NCBI GenBank assembly: GCA_019009955.1
Contig: CM032232.1
Location: 54,416,501-54,480,500, forward strand
From: Riptortus pedestris
Taxonomy: Eukaryota; Arthropoda; Insecta; Hemiptera; Alydidae
DNA length: 64,000 nucleotides
Direction: 5' to 3'
Shown one piece after another: positions 55,990 to 64,000 of the stretch. Within the stretch, counting starts at the first letter, position 1, and each line of letters opens with the position of its first letter. The position numbers were made by a program, and so were the translations under genes. The notes under the pieces were generated by a model, which was given only the letters and a program-made list of their open reading frames with translations, had not been told where the DNA came from and searched no databases.

Positions 55990-56135
55990 AAATAGAACAT
56001 GAAATTATTCACTTGACGATTCGTTATTGGCAAAACATTCAGGGAAATCATATCATATCATCTATGCGTTCACCACAAATACTTATTTGGCATTTACAGC
56101 AAAGACGGGTACCTCTTCTATTTTTTTCATTGTTT
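55990..56135 (-). pseudogene. Possible piggyBac transposase C-terminal remnant
   Basis: Around 56090-56130 the minus strand reads RRGTRLCCKCQISICGE, reminiscent of the cysteine-rich C-terminus of piggyBac transposases (C..C.....C). The reading is short, stop codons follow, and no catalytic region is present. It is supported mainly by its position between piggyBac-type ends. Confidence 0.4.
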
Positions 56136-56459
56136 ATGAATCATTTACACTTTCTTCCATTTATCTTAAAAGTTCATTTCTAATCTTCAGTGATAAATAG
56201 CGAATTCAGTGTCATAGAAAATTTACAAAAGGGAATTTAAACAACAAGGCTGCGTCAAATACGACACCTACTGGCACAAACACTCCGAAAAAGTACGCTA
56301 AATGGTGGAGGACAGCGTGCAATGACCTTGACATGTAGTTGATTATTGTATAGGAGGGTATTAAGCACACCACTCTTGTCCTGTTTGTTACAAGCCCATA
56401 CGTGTACAACTTATGGCATAGGTGTCACGTACGACACAGCCTTGTCGTTCAAAGGTTAA

Positions 56460-56999
56460 TAGGAGTTCGCTACTAAATAAATTCGTATTGCCTAGTGAGA
56501 ATTAAATACACGACTTCTGGTTTATCACGAGAGATGAAGAGCAACGCCTTAACACATATGGCTAACCGGAGCTCGCTTTATAAGCAAGCCAACCCCGCAA
56601 TAGACATAGAAAATAGCGCCTCTACGTTTACAAAGCTTAAGATGTTTATTAACTTAGTTAGATATATCAAAGTTGTGATCTCCTTATATTTGGTGTATAA
56701 ATTCAGTGGCCTACCTCCATTACCGAGTTACAATGACGTTGTGTAGACATTCCTCCAGGAAGGGAGGTTAATCCAGGAGTGAGGTTGGTTTTATATAGGG
56801 TGAACGTCAGTCGTCGTCTGGAAGCCACTCTGCTTTAGAGGCTATAAGAAGAGTAGGTTAGTCCTCAGTCATTCAGAGCTTTAGCTCAGAGAAGCTACAC
56901 GAGAAAGGCTAATAAAACTACACTTACTCTAGCTGGAGCTGGCTTACTACCTCAAGGCAGAATCGCGACCTGTCTTCCTGGCTCAATTTATTCCAGTAG
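56460..56999. other. No supported feature
   Basis: A stretch around 56530-56990 is less AT-rich but shows no recognisable motif or repeat. Confidence 0.4.
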
Positions 57000-57443
57000 C
57001 ATTGAGGTTGTACTCATGACGCGATTTAAGAACAATTTATTCAAAAGGATACTTACCCAGATGACGAAAATGAGGTTATTCAAAAAAATATATTATGCAC
57101 TTGTCAGTTACCGCTCTAGCCGTCACAAAGTGTGTTTTATCGTTACCATACTCGATATATAAGCGATTTATATAAAATCAATGATCATGTCCGGGGGAGG
57201 GGGGTTTCAGAGTGGGTGAAATAGAAAATTCAAAGTCTCTCTTTTATTATACGTCGTATCGTACTGTTGGAGATCATCAGTTTCATTACAAATTTAATTT
57301 TCTATAAATGTTGTTATATACATGTTCCCTCTATTTTGAATGTTAGCCAAGATATTTGCATTTTTTTTTTTTAGATTTTGACTTCAGTAAACCCATGCTG
57401 CTTATATTGCTTATTTCATCTAACCAATAAACCGAAATTTCAT
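57000..57443 (+). repeat. HINE subfamily B, 5' end missing
   Basis: ATTGAGGTTGTACTCATGACG, GTCAGTTACCGCTCTAGCC, G-rich block, ACGTCGTATCGTACTG, AAGATATTTGCATTTT, CAATAAACCGAAATTTCATG. It is interrupted at GCTTTTAT by a LINE fragment. Confidence 0.7.
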
Positions 57444-57451
57444 GCTTTTAT

Positions 57452-58394
57452 ATATATATATATATATATTCGATTATTTGCAAAAATATATAAATATTAC
57501 AGGGGAATGATATGAATGATAATAACAATTGGCTTGAGTATTGACTTGAGGTGGAAAGTTGTCCATTGACAATACCCACAGTGGAGGGAACATTGGGTTG
57601 TACTCTGTGGAGTTGTGCACTACATAAGATCTCTTGGCCACTTACGCTTCAGACGACGTATTCAGGAATATGGGTAGATGAGAGTGATTCGACAAAAGGA
57701 TGTGCGGGAAGGAGAGAGTGGAATTTCTGATTTCGGGATTGTGTGAGGGTATGGACAAAAGGAATGTTGAGGTCGTTATGGAGAGTTAAAGTGAATACGA
57801 AAAATGGGGAATCTGTGATTTTCAGGAGTATTCTGGATCGGAGGGTTTGGTTCTTGTAGGAATTTGATGGTTTAGTGGAACCCCTAAGTTCTAGTCCGTT
57901 TTTGTCCATATTGGTCTGAATACTGTTGTGTAAATCAATCGTTCTTTATACCGTGATAGTCTAGATCTGTTGTCAAGTAGTCTTAGTAGAAGTCTGTACC
58001 GTTGACTCAGTTCTTGGTTTTTAATGTGATGTGAGGTTTCCAAGTTAGTCGCTTGTCTGATGTGAGTCCTAGATACCTAATTTGTTGGAAGATTTTTAAG
58101 GATGTGGGAAGTAATTAGGTCATAATTACGAGGTGCCTTTTAAAGGAAATTTATTAGTGATACAAATAACATCAGAAGGATTGAATGCAGTAGGATGAAT
58201 CGATAAGGGAAAAGTTTGTCCAGTTGATTGGCGACAAAGGATGAATTGTGGGGGTCTTGGATATGGTCGTGTGGAGTAAAAACCTTGTCCAAGTGTTGGC
58301 CAAACATTGTTGCTACATCGTAGTCAGACTTGGCCCAGTCAGGGGCTGTCCTCACGACGTATGGCAAGCCGATAAACATTCTATAAATAGGTAG
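57452..58394 (-). pseudogene. Jockey-like LINE ORF2 with internal deletion
   Basis: On the minus strand, the upstream part (58360-58160) reads APDWAKSDYDVATMFGQHLD and KVFTPHD, the segment between endonuclease and RT of Jockey-type ORF2. The downstream part (58070-57649) reads QIRYLGLTSDKRLTWKPHI, a frameshift, then LSQRYRLLLRLLDNRSRLS, a mutated PIWT motif, TKPSNSYKNQTLRSR and TLHNDLNIPFVHT: the RT thumb/C-terminus. The RT core between them is deleted near 58120-58140. The tail is (AT)n at 57449-57470. A possible duplicate GCTTTTAT lies at 57444-57451 and 58395-58402. Closely related to 21907-22465. Confidence 0.8.
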
Positions 58395-58553
58395 GCTTTT
58401 ATGTAGATAATTAAATTTTAGTATTCAAGCTGATTTTTTTGGAACTTAATAACTATGATTCGCAAAGATTTGAAGAAAAGTTTATAAAATTTGTTCATGG
58501 GAGCAACTTCAATCACTCTTTTTTCTAAAGAAACCCGGCAAAAACGGTAGGAA

Positions 58554-58915
58554 ATGGGTGCTCAGTCGTCTTTTAAATTGAATTTCCCGCGCTCGCTGAG
58601 TTCACAAACCCGCCACACATATGCAGATCACCAAGGCTGTGGCCTACAGCGGAAACTACGTTGCAGCTCAAGAAGGCACCGGCTGGTTTCAAGCGGACCA
58701 GTTCAGTTGGGATTCACCCGTTACAGAGTTATAGTCAATCTTTCATCTCCCGCAAAGCTACCATCATATATGGATCACCGCAACCAGCTAGAAGACAGAA
58801 TCTTATAGGGAACACAGAAAATAACAACGGAAGAAGACTCCACTTCAAGGAAAGTATATGTTTCCCGCAGGTACCTACTTCTAATAATGCTAGCATTATC
58901 TACGCAAATTATTAA
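58554..58915 (+). other. Coding-like GC-richer patch, unassigned
   Basis: Stands out by composition between 58580 and 58870. One frame reads KAVAYSGNYVAAQEGTGWF (from ATG 58620), ending at a TAG near 58733. A second overlapping frame (58661-58915) continues with ISRKATIIYGSPQPARRQN. A CAG|GTACCT donor-like site lies near 58869. No known domain recognised. It could be an exon, a processed fragment or an unknown element. Confidence 0.3.
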
Positions 58916-59621
58916 ATGAGTACTCACACAATATAGGACCGATCGATCATTCTATTGTATATATATTATTGGCTTGCCGCTAAATTATTTTATAAAGTTA
59001 AGTTTCCTTTTGTTTCTTTTTCAACCTCTATATTTATAAAGTGTATTATATGTTGCTTAATCAATTCAATATACTTGATTCTTTGGAGAACTCAAATAGT
59101 GACTTGTATTATTTCCCCTCATCTTTCCAGAAAAATAGTAAATATTTCAGTCTAATGCTCTCTTATTCTTGCCTTTAAAAAGCTTCACGCCAAAACAATG
59201 GGAAAACGATATTCCCAAACATATTAAACTGTACTAAATTGACCAAGCCCAATATGATTTGGATATTTATGTTTCATGACCAAAATCATTACAAGAAATA
59301 TCCATCGACAAAAAAACTGGCAAAGCGTTCCAATCTTGATTACTTAAACGTACAAATGAATGAATTGATGAGAATGGAAAGATCAAAGGAAAACGTTTTC
59401 AATTGAAAATTGCATTTCCCAAACGGAAAGGAATTTCTCGAAGCAATATTGAAACGAAATGAAACGTACATATTTACTTGACATATTAAAAAAAAAACTC
59501 CTGGGGAAAATATTTCAGCCCAGAATAATACATATATTAATATTGTACTATGAGTTCATGAATTACATTAACAAAATATATTTTACTTATCTTCGGATCT
59601 CGAAGTTGTAGTAAATATAAA
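58916..59621. other. No supported feature
   Basis: AT-rich, no repeat or coding frame that I can assign. Confidence 0.4.
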
Positions 59622-59741
59622 ATGTCCGTCACGCAGGGGGTGCGTACGGTAAGCTGATTTTCCAGGTGCTGGTATAACACACTTGTGATCTCATCTCACC
59701 ACAATGTTCTCAATTTCTCTGTCTGAAAGCTAAAAACAAAA
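59622..59741 (-). repeat. HINE subfamily B host, 3' part
   Basis: GTCCGTCACGCAGGGGGTGCG, CCAGGTGCTGGTATAACAC, TGTGATCTCATCTCACC. It is interrupted near 59741 by an A copy and resumes at 60355. Confidence 0.75.
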
Positions 59742-60180
59742 AAGTACGTCACGCAGAGGCTGCGTAAACTAAGCAGATTTCCCACGTGAAGTTTTCAATA
59801 GAGAAATTTCACGAGAGTCGAACAGTTAACTAAACGGCCGAACTAGCTTTTGGCGGGAAAGTCACTCACGTCTGTTAGCCGCCCAGATTTAATAAAAATG
59901 CAAATATCTCGGTTAATATTCATGATAGGGAATAAATGTATATAACAATACTTATAGCAAATTTAATTTGCAACAAGATAGATATTATACAATTTTTCGA
60001 TCCGACGTATAGTAACGGAGATATTTCGAATTTTCGAAAATCCTCCCCTCTGAACGCCCCCCCCCTCCCACTGGTTCGATTTCAGCCGTTAACGAACTAG
60101 ATCTTTCTTTTTACATAAAACGACTAAATATCGAGTTGGGAACGATCAAACCAAAATTGCGACCGCTAGAGCGGCAACAG

Positions 60181-60230
<50 letters not shown>

Positions 60231-60354
60231 TTTTGAACGGATCTCATTTTCGTCATCAACTAGGTAGGATCGATGGAAATTTGAAGAAAAATTTCTAAAA
60301 TTCCGTCATGAGTACGTCCTCAATAGCTGATTTACCTTTAGCGGGAAATCTGCT
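59742..60354 (-). mobile_element. HINE subfamily A, full-length, nested in a B copy
   Basis: AAGTACGTCACGCAG with stem-loop, AGCAGATTTCCCACGTG, A module (CGGCCGAACTAGC, TTTTGGCGGGAAAGTCAC), C-rich block 60048-60070, AT core 60186-60228, and a 5' end with TTTACCTTTAGCGGGAAATC and CTGCT at 60354. Confidence 0.85.
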
Positions 60355-60905
60355 AAAAGCGCGAATAACTTAACATAATTGATGACGTCTTTACAACATT
60401 TTTGTATTTACCTCACAAAGTAAAAGTTCAATGAAAACCGTAATTGGACATTTACCCTTGGAATGAAGTGGTTTATAATAAAACATATTGTTGTTAATAT
60501 GACATGAGTAGAAGGGGGATTATTCAAAGCCGAAACTAAAAAATCCTTATATCTGGATAACATTTATAGCATTTATAGAAAATTAAATTTGCAATAAGAT
60601 TAGTTATATACTTTTTTCGATCCGATGTATAATAATGGAGGTAATTTAAATTTCCGAAATTCTACCCCTCTAAGCCCCCACTCGCTGGCTCGATGTCAGC
60701 CAATAACGATCTCGAATTTTAGTTCTGTCTCAAACGTTTAAATATTGAGTATGATAACGATCAAACAAAAATTGCGACCTCTAAAGTGCTAACAGATATA
60801 AATGTATAATTTTGAACGAACCTCATTTTCGTCATCTCCTGTGGTAGGATCGATGGGCCTTATGGAAATTTTTCAAAAATCGCGTCACAAGTATGACCTC
60901 AATTG
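60355..60905 (-). repeat. HINE subfamily B host, 5' part
   Basis: Resumes with AATTGATGACGTCTTTAC, the block that follows the B-type 3' module. Then AAAGTTCAATGAAAACCG, ATGAGTAGAAGGGGG, C-rich remnant and GACCTCAATTGTTGATTTCCC. No AT core. Confidence 0.75.
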
Positions 60906-60909
60906 TTGA

Positions 60910-61385
60910 TTTCCCTTAGGGAGTTCTCATTTCGCGATTTTCGAAAAATGTCCTCAAATATTCATCGATCACACTGAGGAGATGGCAAAAAAGAGGTCCG
61001 TTCAAAACTATTTATTTGTATATATATAAACTTGTGAGTTACCGCTCGAGGACGCGATTTTTGTATAACTCTTATCGATGTCGGTCCCGACCGGGGAATG
61101 GTAGTTTAGAGATGGGGAAATCGATAATTCAAAATATCTTCATTCTAAAAATGTTATAGAATGTCTTGTTAAACCATTGATGCTCTACAATTTTTGGCCT
61201 AACCTTTTTTTCCTAAGCATAAATATTATTCGTACTTTCTTGTTTTCAGGCTTTAGTAACCCCCCCCCCCCCTCCCTCCTTTCCTAGTGATAGGATTTTT
61301 ATGTGAAATAGAGAATACATCGTGAGATGAGATGAGAAATCTATGCGAAATCTGCTTAGTTAACGCAAAAGTTTCGTCAAGCAGG
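60910..61385 (+). repeat. HINE subfamily B, decayed, both ends traceable
   Basis: GATTTCCCTTAGGGAG, CATTTCGCGATTTTCG, GGAGATGGCAAAAAAGAGG, C-rich run 61260-61275 (CAGTAACCCCCCC), GAGATGAGATGAG and GAAATCTGCTTAGTTAACG; the 3' stem-loop is degenerate. Its 5' end abuts the 5' end of the inverted host copy. Confidence 0.65.
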
Positions 61386-62463
61386 AGACTTTTAATTTAG
61401 TTGACAAGCTTGGTTATTAACTTCAAGAAATGTTCACTAATGCTTTATAAATCAAATTAATTTGCCTTCACATTATTGAAGCAGTATTAACTCTCATCTT
61501 CTGATAGTATATTTCTTTTTTTTTTACCCTATTTACACTCCTATCCCTAGACAATATAAATTGGAATGAAATGCTATAAAAAACAGATCCATATAACAAA
61601 ATAAAATTTAAACTTCACATTCTATGCATGAATAATTCGGGTGTTGAGATTAAACATAGGCTGGGGTTCTTAAAAATATTCGCCTAATAATATCTATGAT
61701 TATAAAAGTGGTGTTCCTTCGAATATACGTAAATACAATATATTTCGTTTGAAATAATAAACACAGCGAGCCTAAAACGTTTCGTGTGAAGCTTAATGTG
61801 AAGTTCGTTAATGGCCCCTGCGTGGTCGTTTTTTTTATTGAAACTAAACAATTTCACCCACTTTGTCTGAAAATAAATTTTGTGTTCCGCTCTGAAAATC
61901 CATAACTCGAAAGAGAAACTTCACGGTTAGAAAGGAGAAAAAGGATTAGATCCCTAACTTAGTTTGAAGTTGTCCCATTATCCGAATAAGTATAATTACT
62001 AGCCAGATATTGATCTCGTTTGATATTCCTATCTACAAGGAGAAAAGTTTTTCGTTTAATCTGACAAAAATTCAGGTGAAAGTTAGTCCAACGAATTGGA
62101 TACTTTTGTAAATTACCGAGTATAATTTAATACCTTCCCACCCCTAATGGCAAATTGCTTTGTCGGCTCAATTACAAAGCTAACTCTAGTACGTTAACGA
62201 CCACTTGGTAAGTGTTAATTATCGCTTCATAGATGTTTAATTAATACCCTAAAGAATGAGACATAATGATAAACAATTATGGTTTAATGATAACCTATCA
62301 CACTTAAATTTAAAACTTGACCCCCGATCAAAACCTCGTTTTTACGTGCATCACTTTTCAATAAATTACCCCATTTAGGTTACATGCCTTTCAAAATATA
62401 AAAAGAAAATTCGGGAGTCAGCCATGAGAGGTAAAATAGTGTAAGCTGAAGAAATAAAAAAAA
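61386..62463. other. No supported feature
   Basis: AT-rich with a poly(T) at 61515; no shared repeat or coding frame seen. Confidence 0.4.
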
Positions 62464-62581
62464 AAGACTGGTTCTATATTATTTTTCGATTCGACTTATT
62501 ATAATGGGGATATTTCGATTTTAAAAAGTTCCTCTAAACTCCCCTCCCCCATTCCAACCGTTAACGAACTTTATCTTTGAT
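62464..62581 (-). repeat. HINE middle fragment
   Basis: GACTGGTTCTATATTATTTTTCG, ATAATGGGGATATTTCG, CTCTAAACTCCCCTCCCCC and GTTAACGAACTTTATC in family order. Confidence 0.65.
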
Positions 62582-62621
62582 TAGGATCAATAAATAGGCC
62601 TTGTCCTCTACTATTGTTTTT

Positions 62622-62743
62622 AGCAGATTTCCCTTGAGGGAAATCAGCTATTGAGGTCGTACTCATGACGCGAGTTTCGAAAAATTTCTTCAAATGCCCA
62701 TCGATCCTACCCAGGAGATGACGAAAATGAGGACCGTTCAAAA

Positions 62744-62810
<67 letters not shown>

Positions 62811-63265
62811 TATTAACGCTCTAGCGGTCGAAATTTTCGTTTGATCTTTACCATATTCGATTTTTAAACGTTTTAAGTAAAAATAAAGATCAAGTTCGTT
62901 AATGGCGGAAATCGGACCAGTGGGGGGGGGTTAGAGGGGAGGATTTTCGAAAATTAGAAATATCTCCATTACTATACGTCGGAGCGAAATATTATATAAA
63001 ATCAATCTTATTGCAAATTAAATTTACTATAACTAGTGTTATATACATTTATTCTGTATCTTGAATATTAACCGAGATATTTGGTATTTTTCTGTCTTCA
63101 GCTTCTTAGATGAGATCGGCTAACTTCAGGTCTAGTCGTGAGTTTCCGTCGAGAGCTAGCTACGGGCCGTTCCCGTAACTGTTCGGCTCTATTCTCAAAT
63201 TTCTCTATTGTAAAACTTCACGTGGGAAATCTCCTTAGTTTACGCAGCCCCTGCGTGACGGACTT
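62622..63265 (+). mobile_element. HINE subfamily A, full-length
   Basis: AGCAGATTTCCC at 62622, intact palindrome, GTCGTACTCATGACGCGAG, AT core 62745-62807, GCTCTAGCGGTCGAAATTTTCG, G-rich block, A module (GATCGGCTAACTTCAGG, GAGCTAGC), 3' CACGTGGGAAATCTCC, stem-loop near 63242-63256 and GTGACGGACTT at 63265. It sits between pieces of repeat R2: GTCCTCTAC at 62602 and a 63320 copy. Confidence 0.85.
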
Positions 63266-63314
63266 TTAATTTTAGTTGCCCGGCGGTTGTTGTCCAGGCT
63301 AAAGTACTATAATC

Positions 63315-63470
63315 GGGCACTGACGATGGAGCGCTGACTCTGAATGTGCACTTTGTATAAAATTAAAACACTAGTAGAGGACAAGGCCTCTTTATTGATC
63401 CTGATCAACTGGTTCCTCTACCATCCAGCATATTCCAGAGATAAATTGATCTTTAGTTTAGCATCAAACG
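63315..63470 (+). repeat. Dispersed repeat R2, copy 3
   Basis: CACTGACGATGGAGCGCTGAC, ACTAGTAGAGGACAAGGCC, TTATTGATCCTGATCAACTGG, CCATCCAGCATATTCC. This is the most complete copy and defines the order of blocks for 6500-6760 and 17890-18080. Confidence 0.55.
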
Positions 63471-63545
63471 CTTATATATGTATATCCAGTTTGTTAACGA
63501 TAAGAAAACAATTGCGGATGCTAGAGCGGTAACTGACAGGCATAC
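63471..63545 (-). repeat. HINE middle fragment
   Basis: AGTTTGTTAACGATAAGAAAAC, AATTGCGGATGCTAGAGCGG, TAACTGACAGG; truncated at the AT core. Confidence 0.65.
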
Positions 63546-63599
63546 ATGTATACAAATATGCATATATAAAATACTCACATGGTTAAAACATATTTTTTT

Positions 63600-64000
63600 A
63601 AGATTTCCCTCAAGGAACGCAGCTAGTGAAGTTTGATCTCATGGCGCGAATTTCGAAAACTTTATTCAATTGCCTATCCATCATGCTCAAAAGATGACAT
63701 AAATGAAGTCCTATTCTTGTTTTATCATTAAGAAACTCGATCATTTTCTGAACAGGGAGAGCGAGGGTTTAGGGGGGGGGGGGTATGAAAAATTCGATCC
63801 ATTACGAGTAGAATCAAAAATTTGTAAAAAATCAATCTTATTGAAAAATTAATTTCCTTATGCACTTTTGTTCTCTATCTTGAATATTAACCGTGTTTTT
63901 GTTCAATGTTCAGTAAACCCTTATCTACAAGTAATGGCACTTTAATAATAAGCGACTATATCATGAGAAGTGTTATTCCCACATCAAACACCAAATATTG
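63600..64000 (+). repeat. HINE subfamily B, runs off the window
   Basis: AGATTTCCCTCAAGG, GATCTCATGGCGCG, no AT core, G-run 63770-63782, CTTGAATATTAACCG, CAGTAAACCCTTATC, AATAAGCGACTATATCATG. The 3' end lies beyond 64000. Confidence 0.75.

Larger units (their letters stand above)
54948..56455. mobile_element. piggyBac-like TTAA element with nested HINE
   Basis: Terminal inverted repeats CCTTTGAACGACAAGGCTGT (54948 onward) and its exact complement ending at 56455, flanked on both sides by TTAA (54944-54947, 56456-56459). This is the target duplication typical of piggyBac. Subterminal palindromic GGTGTCATACATGACACC (about 54992) and GTCGTACGTGACACC-like sequence near 56420 add internal symmetry. 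The 1.5-kb length includes a 581-bp HINE, so the element itself is about 0.93 kb and internally deleted. Confidence 0.85.

Overview
The window is AT-rich, repeat-dominated animal DNA, most likely from an arthropod and probably an insect. This rests on the absence of bacterial gene organisation and on the mix of Penelope-like, Jockey-like, piggyBac-like, mariner-like and tRNA-SINE fossils. I found no convincing intact host gene. The long open frames are AT-microsatellite or minisatellite translations, or pieces of decayed transposons. No CRISPR array, rRNA gene or functional tRNA gene was seen.

The dominant component is one interspersed family present in several dozen full or partial copies on both strands. 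It has the architecture of Helentron-associated non-autonomous elements (HINE, DINE-1 type): a 5' terminus AGCAGATTTCCC, the matching subterminal inverted repeat GGGAAATCTGCT near the 3' end, a 3' stem-loop ACGCAGCCCCTGCGT, the terminus GTGACGGACTT, insertion into T-rich sites without an obvious target duplication, and usually a long (AT)n core. I use the name HINE for it; family membership is inferred, because no Rep/Helicase partner lies in the window. Three subfamilies differ in the 3' third: A (GGCGGGAAAGTCAC module), B (module around a TGATCTCATCTCACC-like stretch) and C (a longer module with a TAACACAATACCACC-like stretch). A and C copies repeatedly lie inside B copies, so B is older.

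Layout. 0-9.5 kb: dense HINE copies, including a three-level nest (B host 3865-4104 and 6125-6471, C copy 4105-6124, and a 1-kb unrelated repeat at 4826-5840). 9.6-18 kb: a SINE, more HINEs, a 333-bp palindromic MITE (12638-12970) and head-to-tail HINE junctions at 10740 and 14404. 18.4-21.2 kb: a 2.3-kb DNA transposon (18611-20914) with long terminal inverted repeats starting CACTGG. It has a 3-bp CCA duplication confirmed by the HINE it interrupts, and it carries a decayed copy of an intronless multi-copy protein family of arthropods. 21.6-29.4 kb: HINEs, a LINE fragment with a 13-bp duplication and a mariner-like MITE. 29.5-30.5 kb: a Penelope-like reverse transcriptase fossil. 31.6-33.5 kb and 44.2-45.7 kb: tRNA-derived SINEs. 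38.4-46.4 kb: almost HINE-free, AT-rich, with a fold-back element (40861-41286) and a non-LTR 3' end carrying a minisatellite. 46.4-64 kb: HINEs again, two Jockey-like fragments and a TTAA-flanked piggyBac-like element (54948-56455) that contains a HINE.

Nothing here forms a working pathway. The window is a layered record of transposon insertions whose relative ages can be read from nesting.
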